Assembly (NCBI GenBank): GCA_963680875.1
Contig: OY804585.1
Location: forward strand, 46,607,414 to 46,671,413
Length of the DNA stretch: 64,000 nucleotides
Direction of reading: 5' to 3'
DNA from: Bathymodiolus brooksi
Lineage: Eukaryota; Mollusca; Bivalvia; Mytilida; Modiolidae
Shown here: positions 60,001 to 64,000 of the stretch, in pieces
Position numbering within the stretch: position 1 is the first letter of the stretch
Layout of the letters: each line of letters begins with the position of its first letter
Program-made: the position numbers and the translations under genes
Notes under the pieces: generated by a model
What the model was told of the DNA's origin: nothing
Database searches by the model: none
What the model saw: the letters and a program-made list of their open reading frames with translations, nothing else

Positions 60001-63000
60001 TTGTGTTGTCTGTCCTTCTCTGATTGATGTCTTCTGATTACCTCTTTGGTATCTTCTAACTCTAGACCATTGTGTTGTCTGTCCTTCTCTGATTGATGGC
60101 TTCTGATTACCTCTTTGGTATCTTCTAACTCTACACCATTGTGTTGTCTGTCCTCTGATTGATGTCTTCTGATTACCTCTTTGGTATCTTCTAACTCTAG
60201 ACCATTGTGTTGTCTGTCCTTCTCTGATTGATGTCTTCAGATTACCTCTTTGGTATCTTCTAACTCTAGACCATTGTGTTGTCTGTCCTTTGATTTATGT
60301 CTTCTGATTACCTCTTTGGTATCTTCTAACTCTAGACCATTGTGTTGTCTGTCCTTTGATTTATTTCTTCTGATTACCTCTTTGGTATCTTCTAACTCTA
60401 GACCATTGTGTTGTCTGTCCTTCTTTGATTGATGGCTTCTGATTACCTCTTTGGTATCTTCTAACTCTAGACCATTGTGTTGTCTGTCCTTCTCTGATTG
60501 ATGGCTTCTGATTACCTCTTTGGTATCTTCTAACTCTAACCATTGTGTTGTCTGTCCGTCTCTGATTGATGGCTTCTGATTACCTCTTTGGTATCTTCTA
60601 ACTCTAGACCATTGTGTTGTCTGTCCTCCTTTGATTTATGTCTTCCGATTATCTCTTTGGTATCTTCTAACTCTATACCATTGTGTTGTCTGTCCTTCTT
60701 TGATTGATGGCTTCTGATTACCTCTTTGGTATCTTCTAACTCTAGACCATTGTGTTGTCTGTCCTTCTCTGATTGATGTCTTCTGATTACCTCTTTGGTA
60801 TCTTCTAACTCTAGACCATTGTGTTGTCTGTCCTTCTTTGATTGATGGCTTCTGATTACCTCTTTGGTATTTTCTAACTCTAGACCATTGTGTTGTCTGT
60901 CCTTCTCTGATTGATGTCTTCTGATTACCTCTTTGGTATCTTCTAACTCTAGACCATTGTGTTGTCTGTCCTTCTCTGATTGATGTCTTCTGATTACCTC
61001 TTTGGTATCTTCTAACTCTAGACCATTATCTTGTCTGTCCTTTGATTTATGTCTTCTGATTACCTCTTTGGTATCTTCTAACTCTAGACCATTGTGTTGT
61101 CTGTCCTTCTCTGATTGATGTCTTCTGATTACCTCTTTGGTATCTTCTAACTCTAGACCATTGTGTTGTCTGTCCTTCTCTGATTGATGGCTTCTGATTA
61201 CCTCTTTGGTATCTTCTAACTCTAGACCATTGCGTTGTCTGTCCTTCTCTGATTGATGTCTTCTGATTACCTCTTTGGTATCTTCTAACTCTAGACCATT
61301 GTGTTGTCTGTCCTTCTCTGATTGATGGCTTCTGATTACCTCTTTGGTATCTTCTAACTCAACCATTATGTTGTCTGTCCTTTGATTTATGTCTTCTGAT
61401 TACCTCTTTGGTATCTTCTAACTCTAGACCATTGTGTTGTCTGTCCTTCTTTGATGTCTTCTGATTACCTCTTTGGTATCTTCTAACTCTAGACCATTGT
61501 GTTGTCTGTCCTTTGATTTATGTCTTCTGATTACCTCTTTGGTATCTTCTAACTCTAGACCATTGTGTTGTCTGTCCTTCTTTGATTGATGGCTTCTGAT
61601 TACCTCTTTGGTATCTTGTAACTCTAGACCATTGTGTTGTCTGTCCTTCTTTGATTGATGGCTTCTGATTACCTCTTTGGTATCTTCTAACTCTAGACCA
61701 TTGTGTTGTCTGTCCTTCTCTGATTGATGGCTTCTGATTACCTCTTTGGTAACTTCTAACTCTAGACCATTGTGTTGTCTGTCATTCTTTGATTTATGTC
61801 TTCCAATTATCTCTTTGGTATCTTCTAACTCTAGACCATTGTGTTGTCTGTATTTCTTTGTTTGGTGTCTTCTGATTACCTCGTTGGTATCTTCTAACTC
61901 TAGACCATTGTGTTGTCTGTCCTTCTCTGATTGATGGCTTCTGATTACCTCTTTGGTATCTTCTAACTCTAGACCATTGTGTTGTCTGTCCTTCTCTGAT
62001 TGATGTCTTCTGATTACCTCTTTAGTATCTTCTAACTCTAGACCATTGTGTTGTCTGTCCTTCTCTGATTGATGTCTTCTGATTACCTCTTTGGTATCTC
62101 CTAACTCTAGACCACTGTGTTGTGTGTCCTTTGATTTATGTCTTCTGATTACCTCTTTGGTATCTTCTAATTCTAGACCATTGTGTTGTCTGTCCTTTGA
62201 TTTATGTCTTCTGATTACCTCTTTGGTATCTTCTAACTCTAGACCATTGTGTTGTCTGTCCTTCTCTGATTGATGGCTTCTGATTACCTCTTTGGTATCT
62301 TCTAACTCTAGACCATTGTGTTGTCTGTCCTTCTCTGATTGATGTCTTCTGATTACCTTTTTAGTATCTTCTAACTCTAGACCATTGTGTTGTCTGTCCT
62401 TCTCTGATTGATGGCTTCTGATTACCTCTTTGGTATCTTCTAACTCTAACCATTGTGTTGTCTGTCCGTCTCTGATTGATGGCTTCTGATTACCTCTTTG
62501 GTATCTTCTAACTCTAGACCATTGTGTTGTCTGTCCTCCTTTGATTTATGTCTTCCGATTATCTCTTTGGTATCTTCTAACTCTAGACCATTGTGTTGTC
62601 TGTCCTTCTTTGATTGATGGCTTCTGATTACCTCTTTGGTATCTTCTAACTCTAGACCATTGTGTTGTCTGTCCTTCTCTGATTGATGTCTTCTGATTAC
62701 CTCTTTGGTATCTTCTAACTCTAGACCATTGTGTTGTCTGTCCTTCTTTGATTGATGGCTTCCGATTACCTCTTTGGTATCTTCTAACTCTAGACCATTG
62801 TGTTGTCTGTCCTTCTTTGATTGATGGCTTCTGATTACCTCTTTGGTATTTTCTAACTCTAGACCATTGTGTTGTCTGTCCTTCTCTGATTGATGTCTTC
62901 TGATTACCTCTTTGGTATCTTCTAACTCTAGACCATTGTGTTGTCTGTCCTTCTCTGATTGATGTCTTCTGATTACCTCTTTGGTATCTTCTAACTCTAG

Positions 63001-64000
63001 ACCATTGTGTTGTTTGTCCTTCTCTGATTGATGTCTTCTGATTACCTCTTTGGTATCTTCTAACTCTAGACCATTATGTTGTCTGTCCTTTGATTTATGT
63101 CTTCTGATTACCTCTTTGGTATCTTCTAACTCTAGACCATTGTGTTGTCTGTCCTTCTCTGATTGATGTCTTCTGATTACCTCTTTGGTATCTTCTAACT
63201 CTAGACCATTGTGTTGTCTGTCCTTCTCTGATTGATGGCTTCTGATTACCTCTTTGGTATCTTCTAACTCTAGACCATTGTGTTGTCTGTCCTTCTCTGA
63301 TTGATGTCTTCTGATTACCTCTTTGGTATCTTCTAACTCTAGACCATTGTGTTGTCTGTCCTTCTCTGATTGATGGCTTCTGATTACCTCTTTGGTATCT
63401 TCTAACTCTAAACCATTATGTTGTCTGTCCTTTGATTTATGTCTTCTGATTACCTCTTTGGTATCTTCTAACTCTAGACCATTGTGTTGTTTGTCCTTCT
63501 TTGATGTCTTCGGATTACCTCTTTGGTATCTTCTAACTCTAGACCATTGTGTTGTCTGTCCTTTGATTTATGTCTTCTGATTACCTCTTTGGTATCTTCT
63601 AACTCTAGACCATTGTGTTGTCTGTCCTTCTTTGATTGATGGCTTCTGATTACCTCTTTGGTATCTTCTAACTCTAGACCATTGTGTTGTCTGTCCTTCT
63701 TTGATTGATGGCTTCTGATTACCTCTTTGGTATCTTCTAACTCTAGACCATTGTGTTGTCTGTCCTTCTCTGATTGATGGCTTCTGATTACCTCTTTGGT
63801 AACTTCTAACTCTAGACCATTGTGTTGTCTGTCATTCTTTGATTTATGTCTTCCAATTATCTCTTTGGTATCTTCTAACTCTAGACCATTGTGTTGTCTG
63901 TCCTTCTTTGTTTGGTGTCTTCTGATTACCTCGTTGGTATCTTCTAACTCTAGACCATTGTGTTGTCTGTCCTTCTCTGATTGATGGCTTCTGATTACCT

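Larger units (their letters stand above)
45822..64000 (-). repeat. 69-bp satellite array (about 265 units), runs off the window
   Basis: The 69-bp unit on the plus strand includes TCTGATTACCTCTTTGGTAT, CTTCTAACTCTAGACCATTG and TGTTGTCTGTCCTTCTCTGA. Variants are 66 bp (GTCCTTTGATTTATG), 65 bp (CTTTGATGTCTTC) and 73 bp (GATTGATTGATGG), plus point variants (CACTGTGTTGTGTG, CTACACC, CTCCAGATAATTG, TGCTTTCTATCC). On the minus strand one frame is open through most units as a 23-residue repeat (LELEDTKEVIRRHQ-SEKDRQHNG), including a 276-codon stretch at 60536-61366. It has no gene context and is interrupted by non-triplet indels. The array lies in the intron upstream of the 45572 exon. Read on the minus strand the unit resembles the retroelement tail at 24642-24712. 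Confidence 0.95.

Noticed and set aside
46833..63984. Plus-strand 60-62-residue frames (MVSSNSRPLCCLSF...)
   Set aside because: They arise wherever 66- or 69-bp units happen to lack a stop; no gene context, and on the strand opposite the host gene.
290..64000. Whole repeat content as an assembly artefact
   Set aside because: Exact target duplications, empty sites and private variants argue for real structure, although block copy numbers could still be mis-assembled.

Overview
This is a eukaryotic, AT-rich, repeat-dominated window, most likely from a bivalve mollusc and probably a mytilid mussel. The evidence is three GT-AG-bounded exons of a solute-carrier gene, a tRNA-headed SINE, a retroelement tail of a type I associate with mussel genomes, and several non-autonomous elements with ~160-bp tandem cores plus an ACGG-rich tail. 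Species assignment is inference from remembered repeat families; no search was run.

One protein gene can be supported. It is the 3' part of an SLC37A4-like (glucose-6-phosphate/phosphate exchanger) gene on the minus strand, with coding exons at 45572-45685, 27860-27998 and 22942-23120 (stop at 22942). All splice phases agree (0, then 1). Its introns are 4.7 kb, 17.6 kb and more than 18.3 kb, and are almost wholly built of repeats. Earlier exons lie beyond 64000.

Layout: 1-289, a partial 157-bp core-repeat element. 290-22080, a 166/332-bp satellite with nested higher-order periods (996 bp, then ~2.6, 5.97 and 6.44 kb offsets) that carries two copies of a 1124-bp TIR element. 22081-22177, a hairpin terminus closing that array. 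22178-23120, gene 3' flank and last exon. 23121-27859, an intron with a chain of core-repeat elements and a TIR transposon holding a retroelement fragment. 27860-27998, an exon. 27999-45571, an intron with a TTAA MITE, a third TIR element, a SINE, and a 50-bp satellite split by a fourth TIR element; that element is itself split by a 9-kb core-repeat element with 24 units of ~311 bp. 45572-45685, an exon. 45822-64000, about 265 units of a 69-bp satellite running off the window.

The main result is how these satellites relate to transposable elements. The 166/332-bp and 311-bp satellites look like over-expanded cores of one superfamily of head/hairpin-tail elements (Helentron-associated or bivalve 'pearl'-like). 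The 69-bp satellite unit matches a short segment in the 3' tail of the retroelement fragment at about 24.65 kb. Only the 50-bp satellite has no visible source. The nested insertions give a readable order of events, with an exact empty site available inside the window.
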